The notes below the pieces were generated by a model that made no database searches, was not told the origin of the DNA, and saw only the letters and a list, made by a program, of their open reading frames with translations. The translations under genes were made by a program, and so were the position numbers. From an uncultured Collinsella sp. (GTDB lineage: Bacteria > Actinomycetota > Coriobacteriia > Coriobacteriales > Coriobacteriaceae), in NCBI GenBank assembly GCA_900549655.1, contig UROZ01000009.1, positions 1 to 35,814 on the forward strand: a DNA stretch of 35,814 bases, written 5' to 3'. This document shows positions 8,663 to 16,559 of this stretch, in pieces. The stretch's first letter is position 1. Each line of letters starts with the position of its first letter.

Positions 8663-11404
8663 TTACTCGTCGAGGAGATCCTCTGGCATGTCGTTGCCGT
8701 CGCCTAGGTCGACTGGGGCCTCTTCGGTGTCGGCTGCGGCCTCGGCACCTTCGCCCTCGGGCTTCTCTTTGGCGGCCGTCATGCGGGCTACGGCGCAGAT
8801 GCGGTCGTTGTCGTCGACGGTCATCATCTTGACGCCCTGGGTGGCGCGGCCAGTCTGGCTGATCTCGTCGGTCTTGACGCGAATGACCGTCGCGCCCTCC
8901 GTCACGATGAACAGCTCGTGCTGCGGGCCCACCGTCTTCATGGCCGCAAGGTTACCCTTACGCTCGGTCATTTGGATGGTGTAGACACCCTGGCCGCCGC
9001 GATTCTGCTCCGGGTAGTCCGCAACCGGTGTGCGCTTGCCGTAGCCGCGCTCGGTGATGACGAACAGATCGCCGTTGCCGTTAGTGACTTCCATGCCCAG
9101 AACGCTCACGCCGTCCTTCATACCGATACCGCGAACGCCGCTGGTATCGCGGCCGGTAGCGCGCACCTGCTCCTCGGAGAACATGATCGCCTTGCCCGCG
9201 GTGGTGGCTAGGATAATCTTGTCGCCCTCGCGCACGCGGCGCACGTTCAGCAGCGCGTCGTCGTCACGCAGGTTGATAGCGATCAGGCCGTCGCGACGGC
9301 TGCGATCATATGCGCTCATCACGGTCTTCTTGACCATGCCGCTCTTGGTGGCAAACATCAGGTACTCGTCGGCCGGGAACTCGCGGCAGCTGATGACGCT
9401 CGCGATCTTCTCGCCCTCCTCGAAGGGCAGCAGGTTGACGATCGCGGTACCGCGCGCCTGGCGCGTACCCACCGGCAGCTCGTGCACCTTCAGGCGATAG
9501 ACCTTGCCCTTGCTCGAGAAGAACAGCACGTACTCGTGCGTGGACGCGATGAACATCTCGTCGATAACATCGTCCTCTTTGAGGTTGACGCCCGACACAC
9601 CCTTGCCACCGCGTTTCTGGGCACGGTAGGCGGCCACCGGAATGCGCTTGACATAGCCGGTGTGGGTGATGGTCACGACCATATCCTCGTCGGCGATGAG
9701 GTCCTCGACATCCAGGTCCTTCTCAACCTGGCTGATCTCGGTGCGGCGCTTGTCGCCGAACTTCTTGGAGATCTCGCGCATCTCTTCCTTGATGACGCCC
9801 AGGATCTTCTCCTCATGCGCCAGCAGGTCCTCGTAGTAGGCGATGGCGCGGCGCAGGCCGTCCAACTCTTCTTGGATCTTGTCGCGCTCCAGGCCGGTCA
9901 GGCGGCGCAACTTCATCTCGAGGATGGCCGTGGTCTGCTCGGGCGTAAAGCCAAAGCGCTCGATCAGGCGGCTGCTGGCCTCGGAGTCGGTCTGCGAGGA
10001 GCGGATGATGCTGATGACCTCGTCGATATGGTCAAGGGCCATCAGGTAACCCTCGAGGATATGCGCGCGGGCCTGGGCCTTCTTAAGGTCAAAACGGGTA
10101 CGGCGAGTGACGACGTCGACCTGGTGGTCGATGTAGTGCTGCAGCATCTCGCGCAGGCTCAGGCATTTGGGAACGCCGTTGACAAGCGCCAGGTTGTTGG
10201 CGCCAAAGGTCGTCTGCAGCGAGGTGTACTTATACAGGTTGTTGAGCACGACCTGCGGAATGACGCCCTTCTTGAGCTCGATGACCAGACGGATGCCCTT
10301 CTGGTTGGACTCATCGCGCATATCCGAGATGCCCTCGATGCGCTTGTCGTTGACGAGCTGGGCGATCTTCTCCTGCAGGGTGCCTTTGTTGACCATGTAG
10401 GGAATCTCGGTAAAGACCAGGCGGCTGCGACCGGTCTTGGTGGACTCCACGTGTGCCTTGGCACGCACGGTAATGGAGCCGCGGCCGGTCTCGTAGCTCT
10501 GCTTAATGCCGGCGCTGCCCATGATGATGGCGCCGGTGGGGAAGTCCGGACCGGGCATGATCTGCATGAGCTCGTCGACGGTGGCGTCGGGGTTGTCGAT
10601 CAGGTAGCAGGTGGCCTCGATCGCCTCGGTGAGGTTATGCGGGGCGATGTTGGTGGCCATGCCGACGGCGATGCCCTGGCTGCCGTTGACCAGCAGGTTG
10701 GGGAAGCGCGCAGGCAGTGCCACGGGCTCGGCGAGCGATTCGTCGTAGTTGGGCTGCCAGTCGACGGTATCCTTCTGCAAGTCACGCAGCAGTTCCATGG
10801 CGGGCTTTGCCAGACGGCTCTCGGTGTAACGCATGGCCGCCGCGCCGTCGCCGTCGATGTTACCGAAGTTGCCGTGACCGTCGATGAGCGGCGTGCGCAT
10901 GGAGAACCACTGCGCCAAGCGGACCATGGCCTCGTAGACCGCATAGTCACCGTGCGGGTGGTACTTACCGATAACTTCGCCGACCGTCCACGCCGACTTC
11001 TTGTGTGGGCGGTTGGGGTAGATGCCGCTCTCGTTCATCGCGTACAGGATGCGGCGGTGCACCGGCTTTAAGCCGTCGCGCACGTCCGGCAGGGCGCGCG
11101 CCGTGATGACCGACATCGAATACTCGATGAACGACTGCTTCATCTCGCGGCCAAACTCCGAAATCTGGAGCTGGCCGCCGTTGATATCCTCGCCGGCCGA
11201 GGCGCCGCGATCGACTTCGCCAAAGCTCTCCTCGAGCTCGGCGTCGTCGTCTTCTTCCTCATCATCATCGGCATCGGGGTTATAGGCGTCCGGATCGCCG
11301 TCCTCGCCCTGCTCAGCACGGGCAAGCAGGCGCTTCAGATCATCGGGCATACCGGCATCGCCGGCCTCGTCCATACCCTCGTTATTGTTGATATCGTCTG
11401 CCAC
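8663..11404 (-). CDS. gyrA: DNA gyrase subunit A
   Basis: Breakage-reunion subunit of the type II topoisomerase that introduces negative supercoils. GTG at 11404 follows AGGAGG. The active-site Tyr is Y193 in AAAMRYTE, equivalent to E. coli Tyr122; the offset of 71 reflects an acidic N-terminal extension (residues 1-71, including runs of D and E) not seen in E. coli. The GyrA box appears as QKRGGKG, followed by the six-bladed C-terminal DNA-wrapping domain and a further acidic tail. In the quinolone-determining helix the motif reads HPHGDYAVYE: Tyr154 stands where E. coli has Ser83, and Glu158 at the Asp87 position. It is co-transcribed with gyrB (11-base gap). Total length is 913 residues. 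Confidence 0.98.
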   Translation of the reverse strand: MADDINNNEGMDEAGDAGMPDDLKRLLARAEQGEDGDPDAYNPDADDDEEEDDDAELEESFGEVDRGASAGEDINGGQLQISEFGREMKQSFIEYSMSVITARALPDVRDGLKPVHRRILYAMNESGIYPNRPHKKSAWTVGEVIGKYHPHGDYAVYEAMVRLAQWFSMRTPLIDGHGNFGNIDGDGAAAMRYTESRLAKPAMELLRDLQKDTVDWQPNYDESLAEPVALPARFPNLLVNGSQGIAVGMATNIAPHNLTEAIEATCYLIDNPDATVDELMQIMPGPDFPTGAIIMGSAGIKQSYETGRGSITVRAKAHVESTKTGRSRLVFTEIPYMVNKGTLQEKIAQLVNDKRIEGISDMRDESNQKGIRLVIELKKGVIPQVVLNNLYKYTSLQTTFGANNLALVNGVPKCLSLREMLQHYIDHQVDVVTRRTRFDLKKAQARAHILEGYLMALDHIDEVISIIRSSQTDSEASSRLIERFGFTPEQTTAILEMKLRRLTGLERDKIQEELDGLRRAIAYYEDLLAHEEKILGVIKEEMREISKKFGDKRRTEISQVEKDLDVEDLIADEDMVVTITHTGYVKRIPVAAYRAQKRGGKGVSGVNLKEDDVIDEMFIASTHEYVLFFSSKGKVYRLKVHELPVGTRQARGTAIVNLLPFEEGEKIASVISCREFPADEYLMFATKSGMVKKTVMSAYDRSRRDGLIAINLRDDDALLNVRRVREGDKIILATTAGKAIMFSEEQVRATGRDTSGVRGIGMKDGVSVLGMEVTNGNGDLFVITERGYGKRTPVADYPEQNRGGQGVYTIQMTERKGNLAAMKTVGPQHELFIVTEGATVIRVKTDEISQTGRATQGVKMMTVDDNDRICAVARMTAAKEKPEGEGAEAAADTEEAPVDLGDGNDMPEDLLDE

Positions 11405-11415
11405 GTTACCTCCTC

Positions 11416-13446
11416 TTAAGCGTCAAGGAAACGCGCGTCATGCGCATGTTTTTCAATGTACTCGCGGCGATAGCCGACCTCGGAACCCATCAGCTCGCGC
11501 ACGGCGCGGTCCGCCACCACGGCGTCCTCGATCGACACGCGCTGCAGAATGCGGGTCTTGGGGTCCATCGTCGTCGAGGCAAGCTGCTTGGGGTCCATCT
11601 CGCCCAGGCCCTTGTAGCGCTGGACGGTATAGCCCTTGCGCTTTTTGGTGATTTTGCCGTCCTTGGCCTTGCCGTCCTCGTCGTTATCGTCGGGGTTCAG
11701 GCCAAGGCTCTGGATGGTGTCGCGCAGGATCTCGTCTTCGGGCTGGCGGCCGTTGGGATACACGTAGTGGATCTTGTTGCGCACCTTAATGCCAAAGATG
11801 GGCGGGCAGGCAACATAGACGTAGCCGGCATCGATCAGCGGACGCATGTACTTGTAGAAGAACGTCAGCAGCAGAATGCGGATATGCGCACCGTCGACGT
11901 CCGCATCGGTCATGATGATGATCTTGTGGTAGCGCGCCTTGGTGATATCGAAATCGCCGCCGTCGCCGGCACTCGTCGTGACGCCGCAGCCGATCGCGGT
12001 AATCAGCGACTGGATGGTGTCACTCGAGAACGCGCGATGGTCACCAACGCGTTCGACGTTCAAAATCTTGCCGCGCAGGGGCAGAATCGCTTGGATGTCT
12101 CGGCGACGGCCGTCCTTGGCCGAACCGCCTGCCGAGTCGCCCTCTACGATGAAGAGCTCGGTCAGCTCGGCATCGCGCACCGAGCAGTCGGCGAGCTTAC
12201 CGGGCAGGGACGCCGTCTCGAGCAGGCTCTTGCGGCGGGTCGCCTCGCGCGCCTTGCGGGCGGCGTTGCGCGCCTTGCAGGCCTGTTGCGCCTTCTTGAC
12301 GATCTCGCGAGCGGGCTTGGGATGCTCCTCCAAGTAATCGGCGAGGCCGTCGGTCACGATCTTGAGTGTGAGCGCGCGCATATAGGAGCTGCCGAGCTTG
12401 GCCTTGGTCTGGCCCTCAAACTGCGGATCGGGCAGCTTGACCGAGATAACGGCCGAAAGGCCCTCGCGCACATCGTCGCCGGTCAGGTTGGCGTCTTTTT
12501 CCTTGAGCAGGTTCTGCTTGCGCGCGTAATCGTTGATCACGCGGGTGAGCGCGGTGCGGAAGCCCTCAAGGTGCATGCCGCCCTCGGGGGTGTAGATGTC
12601 GTTGGCAAACGACATGACGTTCTCGCCGTAACCGCTATTCCACTGCAGGGAAACCTCGACCTCGCCCATCTTGGTCACAGGCGCGTCCGGGTCCGATTTG
12701 CCCTCGATGTAGATGGGCTCCTTAAAGACCTCGGGGACGTCCTTGCCCTCGTTGAGGAACTTGACGAAGTCGATGATGCCGCCCTCGTAGCAAAACTCCT
12801 CCACGTGGGGAGTCGCTTCGCGCTCGTCGGTCAGCACGATTTTGAGGTTCTTATTGAGGAACGCCGTCTCCTGCAGACGGTTGTGCAGCGTATCGAAATC
12901 GTAGATGCAGGTCTCGAAGATCTCGTCGTCGGGCCAGAAGGTGACGGTGGTGCCCGTCGAATCCGAGGTGTCCACGACCTCCATCTTCTTGACGGTCTTG
13001 CCGCGCGAGAACTCCATCTCATAGGTGTTGCCGTCGCGACGAACCTGAACGACCACGCGTTTGGACAGTGCGTTGACGACGGAGATGCCAACGCCGTGCA
13101 GGCCGCCCGAGACCTTATAGGCCGAGTTATCGAACTTACCGCCGGCGTGCAAGATCGTCATGACGACCTCGAGCGTCGGGATCTTTTTAACAGGGTGCTC
13201 GTCGACGGGGATGCCGCGCCCGTTGTCGACGACCGTGATGGAGTTGTCGGCGTGGACCGTCACCTGGATCTCGGTGCAGAAACCGGCCATGGCCTCGTCG
13301 ACGGAGTTGTCAACGATCTCCCACACCAGGTGATGCAGACCGCTGGCGCTCGTCGAGCCGATATACATGCCCGGGCGCTTACGAACGGCCTCGAGACCTT
13401 CGAGAATCTTAATCTCGCCGCCATCGTAATCGTTTTCGTTTGCCAC
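11416..13446 (-). CDS. gyrB: DNA gyrase subunit B
   Basis: ATPase subunit of gyrase. I place the start at GTG 13446 because AGGAGG lies four bases upstream; a longer frame opening with TTG at 13464 would contain that ribosome binding site. The 676-residue product has the GHKL ATPase domain (EIVDNSVDEAMAG N-box, DNGRGIPVDEH, GGLHGVGISVVNAL), transducer, and TOPRIM domain (EGDSAGGSAKDGRRR, then DADVDGAHI), ending with RREYIEKHA. It is a compact actinobacterial/Gram-positive-type GyrB without the E. coli insert. It lies downstream of dciA behind a terminator and upstream of gyrA in a two-gene operon. The spacer to the terminator is short, so its promoter must lie within about 50 bases (13447-13499). 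Confidence 0.98.
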   Translation of the reverse strand: MANENDYDGGEIKILEGLEAVRKRPGMYIGSTSASGLHHLVWEIVDNSVDEAMAGFCTEIQVTVHADNSITVVDNGRGIPVDEHPVKKIPTLEVVMTILHAGGKFDNSAYKVSGGLHGVGISVVNALSKRVVVQVRRDGNTYEMEFSRGKTVKKMEVVDTSDSTGTTVTFWPDDEIFETCIYDFDTLHNRLQETAFLNKNLKIVLTDEREATPHVEEFCYEGGIIDFVKFLNEGKDVPEVFKEPIYIEGKSDPDAPVTKMGEVEVSLQWNSGYGENVMSFANDIYTPEGGMHLEGFRTALTRVINDYARKQNLLKEKDANLTGDDVREGLSAVISVKLPDPQFEGQTKAKLGSSYMRALTLKIVTDGLADYLEEHPKPAREIVKKAQQACKARNAARKAREATRRKSLLETASLPGKLADCSVRDAELTELFIVEGDSAGGSAKDGRRRDIQAILPLRGKILNVERVGDHRAFSSDTIQSLITAIGCGVTTSAGDGGDFDITKARYHKIIIMTDADVDGAHIRILLLTFFYKYMRPLIDAGYVYVACPPIFGIKVRNKIHYVYPNGRQPEDEILRDTIQSLGLNPDDNDEDGKAKDGKITKKRKGYTVQRYKGLGEMDPKQLASTTMDPKTRILQRVSIEDAVVADRAVRELMGSEVGYRREYIEKHAHDARFLDA

Positions 13447-13493
13447 ACGTCCTCCTTCAGTCAAGAAAATGTGTACAGCCTTACTAGTTTATC

Positions 13494-13525
13494 GTAAAAA
13501 AATACCCTCGGGAATGAGGGTATTT
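13494..13525 (-). terminator. Rho-independent terminator between dciA and gyrB
   Basis: Minus-strand stem AAATACCCTC / GAGGGTATTT (13525-13500) with a six-base loop and a run of T reaching 13494. It ends the dnaN-recF-dciA transcripts before gyrB. Confidence 0.88.
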
Positions 13526-13551
13526 GGCTCTACAAGGCCACCAGATGCGAT

Positions 13552-14115
13552 TTAAGGCTCTTTTTTGCCTTGCACGCCCTTGGCCCACTCGGCACTGGCT
13601 CTCATGGCGTTCTCGAGGGCCTCGCGCAGTTTTTGGTCTTCGATGGGCGCCACTTGGCGCTCAATCTCGGTGCGCTCGCCCTCACTTAGGTCGGCGTGCG
13701 GGGCCGGCGGGTGCTCGGTCGTCGCCGGGCGCAGGCGCTCCTTGGCGGCGGGCGGCGTGTGACCGGGTGCGGTGGTTTTGAACACCAGGCCATCCACATG
13801 CGCACCGACGCGCTCCATGCGCGCGCGGATGATCTCGCGCAACAGCGTCATTTCCTGCGTCCACGAGGGCGAATCGAGATATACCAGCAGCTCATTGGAC
13901 TCGGGCAGGTAGCGCAGGCCCGTCACATGCCGCCCCTCGCGCGTGCCCGAGCACACCGCGTTCCACGCGCGATAGACCGCGCGCGACTCCTCGGCAGCCT
14001 CCATCTGCGCGCGGCGCTTAGGCGTTGCAGCCGCCAGGATGCGCTGGCGCTCTGCGTTCAAAAACCCACTGAAGGCGACCGTTTCGCTCTCGCGCTCGTA
14101 ATTAGCACGTCTCAC
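13552..14115 (-). CDS. dciA: DciA-like (DUF721) replicative helicase loader
   Basis: DUF721/DciA proteins help place the replicative helicase DnaB in bacteria that lack DnaC/DnaI. The N-terminal half matches the family in layout: a helical start, then AWNAVCSGTREGRHVTGLRYLPESNELLVYLDSPSWTQEMTLLREIIRARM, the KH-like DUF721 core. The C-terminal ~75 residues are Pro- and charge-rich, ending in a helix (KLREALENAMRASAEW). GTG at 14115 overlaps the end of recF by 14 bases, with AGGTGG upstream. The gene order recF-dciA-gyrB is typical of actinobacteria, where this open reading frame was long annotated as unknown. Family assignment rests on motif style and position; length (187 residues) fits. Confidence 0.85.
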   Translation of the reverse strand: MRRANYERESETVAFSGFLNAERQRILAAATPKRRAQMEAAEESRAVYRAWNAVCSGTREGRHVTGLRYLPESNELLVYLDSPSWTQEMTLLREIIRARMERVGAHVDGLVFKTTAPGHTPPAAKERLRPATTEHPPAPHADLSEGERTEIERQVAPIEDQKLREALENAMRASAEWAKGVQGKKEP

Positions 14116-15208
14116 CCATGCTCACCACCTTGGCTCGATCAAGCAGGTCATCGGTAAAATACCCCAGGTTGGTCGTGGTTATGACCGTCTGGATATCATC
14201 GCCGATCAACCGCAGGAAAGCACCGCGACGCTCGCCGTCGAGCTCGCTCATCACGTCGTCCAAAAGCAGCAGTGGGGCGGTGCCCAGGACATCGCGAGCC
14301 ACGGCCACCTCCGCCACCTTCCAGGCCAGCACCAACGTTCGCTGCTGGCCTTGGCTGGCAAACGAACGGGCGGAGCGACCCGCCACGGTAAACTCAATCT
14401 CATCGCGATGCGGTCCCACCAACGTCACGCCGCGGCGAATTTCCTCGTCGGCGTGCTCATCAAGGGCGGCCAGCATGCGCTCGTATGCCCAGCCCTTCAG
14501 CTCTTCGCGATCCCCGACCTGGGGCAAATCCCCCAGCGTGGACGCATAGGTCACGTTGGCAGCCTCACCGGACGCCACTTGCCCGTAGGCAGTACGCACA
14601 TGGCCCGCCAGCCGGTCGAGCAGGGCCAACCGGTGCACGAGCAGAGCCGCGCCCGCGCGGGCAATCGAATCGTTCCACGCGCCGAGCATCTCGCGGCAGC
14701 ACCAGGTCTCCTTGAGCAAGGCGTTACGCTGGGTCACGCAGCGACCATAGGTGCTCGCAAGATCGGCATAGCGTGCGCTCAGTTGCATGCCAAAGTCGTC
14801 GAGGGCGGCGCGGCGCACACTGGCGCCTCGCTTAACCATGTCCAGATGGTCGGGGCAAAACAGCACGCTCGGCAGAACGCCGCGCACACCGGCGGCAGAG
14901 CATCTCTTGCCGTTGCGGCTAAACGAGCGTTTACCGTCCTCCGTGCTCAATCCCATATCAAGCACGCGGCCGTCGCCCTCGAGCCTCAGCTCGACCTTGC
15001 ACGAGCCCACGCCATCATGGACGAGCTCGGCGGCGGTCGGATGCCTAAACGAGGCGCCGCTCGTCAGCAGCTGCAGCGCCTCTATGAGATTGGTCTTTCC
15101 CGCCGCGTTGGGTCCCGCAAGTATCGTCACGCCCTCGTCCAAGGCAAGGCGATAGCTATCGAAGCTGCGGTAATGCGCAACGGAAAGATCACGGGCGAAC
15201 ATGGTCAT
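14102..15208 (-). CDS. recF: DNA replication and repair ATPase RecF
   Basis: SMC/ABC-type ATPase that with RecO/RecR loads RecA at gaps. The Walker A motif is GPNAAGKT at residues 32-39, there is a central arm region, an ABC signature around ASQGQQRTLVLAWKVAEV, and Walker B LLLLDDVMSELD. The 368-residue length is normal. The ATG at 15208 lies nine bases after the dnaN stop without a clear ribosome binding site, consistent with coupling to dnaN; ATG at codon 3 is an equally possible start. Classical dnaA-dnaN-recF order. Confidence 0.97.
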   Translation of the reverse strand: MTMFARDLSVAHYRSFDSYRLALDEGVTILAGPNAAGKTNLIEALQLLTSGASFRHPTAAELVHDGVGSCKVELRLEGDGRVLDMGLSTEDGKRSFSRNGKRCSAAGVRGVLPSVLFCPDHLDMVKRGASVRRAALDDFGMQLSARYADLASTYGRCVTQRNALLKETWCCREMLGAWNDSIARAGAALLVHRLALLDRLAGHVRTAYGQVASGEAANVTYASTLGDLPQVGDREELKGWAYERMLAALDEHADEEIRRGVTLVGPHRDEIEFTVAGRSARSFASQGQQRTLVLAWKVAEVAVARDVLGTAPLLLLDDVMSELDGERRGAFLRLIGDDIQTVITTTNLGYFTDDLLDRAKVVSMGETC

Positions 15209-15217
15209 GGCGCAGCG

Positions 15218-16321
15218 CTAGATGCGGACCGGCATGACCAGGTACAGGTAGTTGATCTTGTCGTAGGACTTGAAGATGCCCGCCTGCGAGTAGCTCTTGA
15301 GCTCCAGCGTGATCTCCTTCTCCTTGGACAGGGCATTGAGGCAGCCGAAGATGTAGTGGTAGTTGAAGGCGATGGTACCCGACTCGCCCTCGGCCTCGAC
15401 ATCGATCGTCTCCTGCGCAAGGTCCTGGTCATTGGAAATGGAGGACAGGCCCATCTGCCCGTTCTCGACATCGATCTCGAACTTGACGGCGGGGTTGGCG
15501 CTCGCGATAACGGCCACGCGCTTGAGGGCGGCGTTAAAGGCGGCGACGTCGATCTTGACGCTCGTCACGCACGAATCGGGGATGAGCTGCTTGTAGTTGG
15601 GGTACGCGCCCTCGATGCGGCGCGACACGTAGGTGGTATTGCCGGCCTCAAAGACGACCTGGGTGTCGGTAGCCCCGATCATGATGGTCGCCTGGCTGGC
15701 CATGATGTTCAGTGCGTCGTTAAAGGCGTCGGCCGGAACGTTGAGTTCAAAGGAGCCCTCGAGGGTCGAGGTCTCGACCTGCGTATCGCACACGGCCAAG
15801 CGGAAGGAATCGGTCGCCACCAGGCGCACGGTGTTGTTCTCGACTTTCATGTGCACACCGCCCAGGATGGGGCGGGCCTTGTCGGTCGAGGTGACGCGCC
15901 ATACGCGGCCGACCATTTCGGACAAGATATCGGTCGGCAGTTCCACGGCGCTCTCGATGGCATAGGCCGGAAACTCGGGGAAGTCATTGGCATCGAGCGT
16001 GTTCAGGCGGAACGAGCTCTTCTCGCAACCAATCAGCACCTGACGCTCGGACAGCTCAAAGGTGACCGGGGCATCGGGGAGGGTCTTGGTGATATTGGAG
16101 AGCATCTTACAGGGGATAACCATCTCGCCCTCTTCTTCGACATGCGCCGCGATGCGATGACGGATCGAGATGGTGTAGTTAGAGGTCTGGAATTCCAAGA
16201 TGCCGTCTTGCGCCTTAACGAGCACGCCCGACAGGATGGGAAGGGTGGATGCCGAAGCGACACCCTTCATTACGACGCCGATGGCTTGTGTAAGCGAGCT
16301 CTGGCTGACGGTGAACTTCAT
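15218..16321 (-). CDS. dnaN: DNA polymerase III sliding clamp (beta subunit)
   Basis: Ring-shaped processivity clamp with three repeated domains; 367 residues, usual length. Recognised from the N-terminal MKFTVSQSSLTQAIGVVMKG, the region LSEMVGRVWRVTSTDKARPILGGVHM, and the C-terminus INYLYLVMPVRI, where the conserved MPVR(I/L) end contributes to the protein-binding pocket. ATG at 16321 has AAAGG nine bases upstream. The upstream 238-base gap to dnaA carries AT-rich and DnaA-box-like sequence, so the dnaN promoter overlaps part of the putative origin. Confidence 0.98.
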   Translation of the reverse strand: MKFTVSQSSLTQAIGVVMKGVASASTLPILSGVLVKAQDGILEFQTSNYTISIRHRIAAHVEEEGEMVIPCKMLSNITKTLPDAPVTFELSERQVLIGCEKSSFRLNTLDANDFPEFPAYAIESAVELPTDILSEMVGRVWRVTSTDKARPILGGVHMKVENNTVRLVATDSFRLAVCDTQVETSTLEGSFELNVPADAFNDALNIMASQATIMIGATDTQVVFEAGNTTYVSRRIEGAYPNYKQLIPDSCVTSVKIDVAAFNAALKRVAVIASANPAVKFEIDVENGQMGLSSISNDQDLAQETIDVEAEGESGTIAFNYHYIFGCLNALSKEKEITLELKSYSQAGIFKSYDKINYLYLVMPVRI

Positions 16322-16559
16322 CTTTTAATACCTTTCTATAGATATAAATATCTTAATAATAGTAATAGCACTGACGAAACTGTTGATTACTCCCAAAGAC
16401 GCAGGTCAGACCCAAAAAGAGAATCGACAGCAGCCTGTGTGCAACAGGGGTGGTTTTCCACGTTCAAAACCTGCGCAAAACTTTTCATCACCGCGGGTTG
16501 GGTTTTAGACACCTTATGCCCGTGGTTTCGACAAGTTTTCAACAGGTGTCTCTATTTCC
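16322..16559. other. dnaA-dnaN intergenic half of the putative bipartite oriC, with likely unwinding element
   Basis: An AT-rich block (16325-16360) adjoins five consecutive trinucleotides TAA-TAA-TAG-TAA-TAG (16354-16368), the form of the DnaA-trio element. A 12-base spacer follows, then a DnaA-box-like TGTTGATTA (16381-16389). Further box-like 9-mers are TTTTCCACG (16454-16462), TTTTCATCA (16482-16490) and TTTTCAACA (16536-16544). A CCTGT-N5-ACAGG inverted repeat lies at 16434-16448, and GACACC/GGTGTC arms (16508-16513, 16545-16550) follow the dnaA stop. Box assignment is by similarity to TTATCCACA and to the boxes upstream of the dnaA operon. Confidence 0.65.

Noticed and set aside
11440..13497. 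685-codon open frame on plus, antisense to gyrB
   Set aside because: Opposite gyrB in full; long antisense frames are expected in GC-rich genes, and the translation is low-complexity Val/Ala/Gly/Asp/His without any domain.
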